A stretch of 5,942 nucleotides of DNA from a bacterium. Lineage in GTDB: Bacteria > SZUA-79 > Acidulodesulfobacterales > Acidulodesulfobacteraceae. The stretch's first letter is position 1. Each line of letters begins with the position of its first letter. Location of the stretch: assembly GCA_021781285.1 (NCBI GenBank), contig JAJXXD010000197.1, forward strand, positions 1 to 5,942, in the 5' to 3' direction. Under the pieces are notes generated by a model, which worked only from the letters and a program-made list of their open reading frames with translations, ran no database searches and had not been told where the DNA came from. Positions 4,667-5,942 of the stretch are shown here, in pieces. The position numbers and the translations under genes were made by a program.

Positions 4667-5942
4667 TTATTTCGACAGATTAAAATACGTTACGGGGTCT
4701 ATTTCTCCGTTAATCAATTTATTAAAAGATTGAACTTTTAAAGATTCAAAATTAGACAAATTCATTAAAATTTCTTCCAGCGACGAAAGATTAAAAAGCG
4801 CAGTCATATTACCGTATATTTCTTCTTTTACGGCATCATTGAATTCTGCAATTTCAATTAACGGTTTTCTTTTAACGTATCCCGTCCCTCCACAGTTATC
4901 GCAACTTTTTTCACCCCTTACATATACGGAATCAAAACATGAAACTTCTTTAAAATCTAAGAATCTGTTGCACATATTAGTCTTAGACAACATGGAGGCG
5001 GTAAATTTTAAATTTTCTTCTAAAGCATATCTGTATATGGACGGTAATTTCTCCGAACCGATTCTTTTTTTACATTCGGGACAAAGCGGATTATAAAGCC
5101 TTTGTGCGGTTACGAACTTTAAAACCGAAAATAATTGGCCTGAATCTATATTAAGAGATTTAAATCTGCCGAATATCGAAAGGGAAGAATTGGTATGAAG
5201 GGTAGTAAGAACGAGGTGTCCGGTTTCTGCCGCGATTAATGCATGTTTTGCCGTTATTTCGTCCCTAATTTCCCCTATCATCATAATATCCGGCTCGCTT
5301 CTTAACATAATGCGGACGGCTTCGGAATAGCCGAAATCTTCCGATATATTCATTTGAGTGATGTTTGATTCTCTAAGCTCTATTTCTACCGGATCCTCTA
5401 TAGTTATAATAGAACTTTTCTTCTGCGACAAAAGTTTTAGCATAGCGTAAAACGTCGTAGTTTTACCCGAACCGGTAGGTCCGGTCGAAATAATCAAGCC
5501 TTGCGGATGAATATAAGACTTCTCTAATAATTCAACTTTATCATCCGTAAATCCGATATATTTAAAATCAATAACCTTATTTAGTCCGTGAATTCTCAAA
5601 ACCGCTTCAAAAAGCGCCGATTCTTTATCCAATTTTGAGGAAATAGGTAAAAATGCGACTCTTATATTGACTCGGACGCCTTTATAAAAATTAGAAATAA
5701 AAATAAATTTTGCATCCAATCCTTGCCCCTTTTTCAATGTTATTTGACAATTCCCCGCTATTATATTGATTATTCTCCGGCCTGCTTCTAAACTTAAAAC
5801 CCTTATGTTTTCCTGGCTTATTTCCGTATCCATTATAATCATATAAAAATTTTCGGACCGCTTGATTCTTAAGTTTGGAGAACCTTTTAATAAGGCAATC
5901 TCAATTGCTTCATCTAAAATTTCTTTTTCGGAAAATACGGCC
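4667..5942 (-). CDS. GspE/PilB-type assembly ATPase, 5' end cut by window
   Basis: This hexameric cytoplasmic ATPase drives pilus or pseudopilus assembly. Residues here are counted from the first whole codon (5941). The frame is open to the right edge, and the stretch before the ATG at 5842 (EILDEAIEIALLKGSPNLRI, about 7-26) matches the family's LL..AI..GASDIHIEP segment, so the true start lies outside. Core motifs are intact: Walker A GPTGSGKTT (154-162), Asp box IITIEDPVE (178-186), Walker B MMIGEIRD (220-227) and His box TGHLVLTTLHTNSS (240-253). A tetracysteine zinc site, CPEC (287/290) and CDNC (347/350) followed by GGTGYVKRKPLIEI, marks a GspE/PilB assembly enzyme rather than PilT. The N2 domain is divergent: the RLPQDGR-type motif is replaced by a KKGQGLDAKF stretch, and RYRIDG by FYMIIMD. 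The fragment has 424 residues; full family members are commonly 500 or more. Confidence 0.95.
   Translation of the reverse strand, partial: AVFSEKEILDEAIEIALLKGSPNLRIKRSENFYMIIMDTEISQENIRVLSLEAGRRIINIIAGNCQITLKKGQGLDAKFIFISNFYKGVRVNIRVAFLPISSKLDKESALFEAVLRIHGLNKVIDFKYIGFTDDKVELLEKSYIHPQGLIISTGPTGSGKTTTFYAMLKLLSQKKSSIITIEDPVEIELRESNITQMNISEDFGYSEAVRIMLRSEPDIMMIGEIRDEITAKHALIAAETGHLVLTTLHTNSSLSIFGRFKSLNIDSGQLFSVLKFVTAQRLYNPLCPECKKRIGSEKLPSIYRYALEENLKFTASMLSKTNMCNRFLDFKEVSCFDSVYVRGEKSCDNCGGTGYVKRKPLIEIAEFNDAVKEEIYGNMTALFNLSSLEEILMNLSNFESLKVQSFNKLINGEIDPVTYFNLSK

Noticed and set aside
4667..5842. PilT-type retraction ATPase
   Set aside because: The two CxxC motifs and following GTGY...IEI segment are typical of GspE/PilB assembly ATPases and absent from PilT.

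Overview
The window is a gene-dense stretch with every supported gene on the minus strand. It is a segment of a type IV pilus / type II secretion-like (type IV filament) operon, read from right to left. The DNA is clearly AT-rich by eye. The parts present (assembly ATPase, inner-membrane platform protein, class III prepilins, bitopic GspL/PilM-PilN-like protein) point to a bacterium, most likely a diderm. I cannot place it in a lineage from this sequence alone.

Layout in the direction of transcription: (1) 5942-4667, a GspE/PilB-type secretion ATPase whose start lies outside the window; the first ATG at 5842 is internal to the conserved domain. (2) 4653-3376, a GspF/PilC-type polytopic platform protein. 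(3) 3313-2735, a 192-aa E5-containing type IV prepilin, the likely major pilin, preceded by the best Shine-Dalgarno sequence of the window. (4) 2687-2049, a 212-aa membrane-anchored pilin-like protein with no prepilin-peptidase site. (5) 2021-1038, a 327-aa prepilin with Gly instead of Glu at mature position 5, a candidate tip or initiating subunit. (6) 1032 to the left edge, a bitopic GspL/PilM-PilN-like assembly protein cut by the window; it is easily missed because it has no stop codon here.

Gaps between genes are 13, 61, 47, 27 and 5 nt, so one transcript is likely, with translational coupling at the ATPase/GspF and tip-prepilin/GspL-like junctions. The ATPase would power filament growth through the GspF-like platform. 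The E5 pilin would form the shaft, the two unusual pilin-like proteins would form a tip or priming complex, and the bitopic protein would link the cytoplasmic motor to the periplasm. The order ATPase - GspF - pilin - minor pilin resembles type IVb clusters (R64 thin pilus, BFP), but this is inference. No secretin, prepilin peptidase or PilT-type retraction ATPase is visible.

The points most worth a second look are the pair of non-canonical pilin-like proteins (one without a processing site, one without E5) that share a sequence pattern, a perfect 12-bp inverted repeat inside the major pilin gene, and a 14-bp palindrome at the end of the gspF-like gene just before the pilin. No RNA gene, CRISPR array, insertion sequence or intrinsic terminator was seen, and no gene-free stretch exceeds 61 nt.
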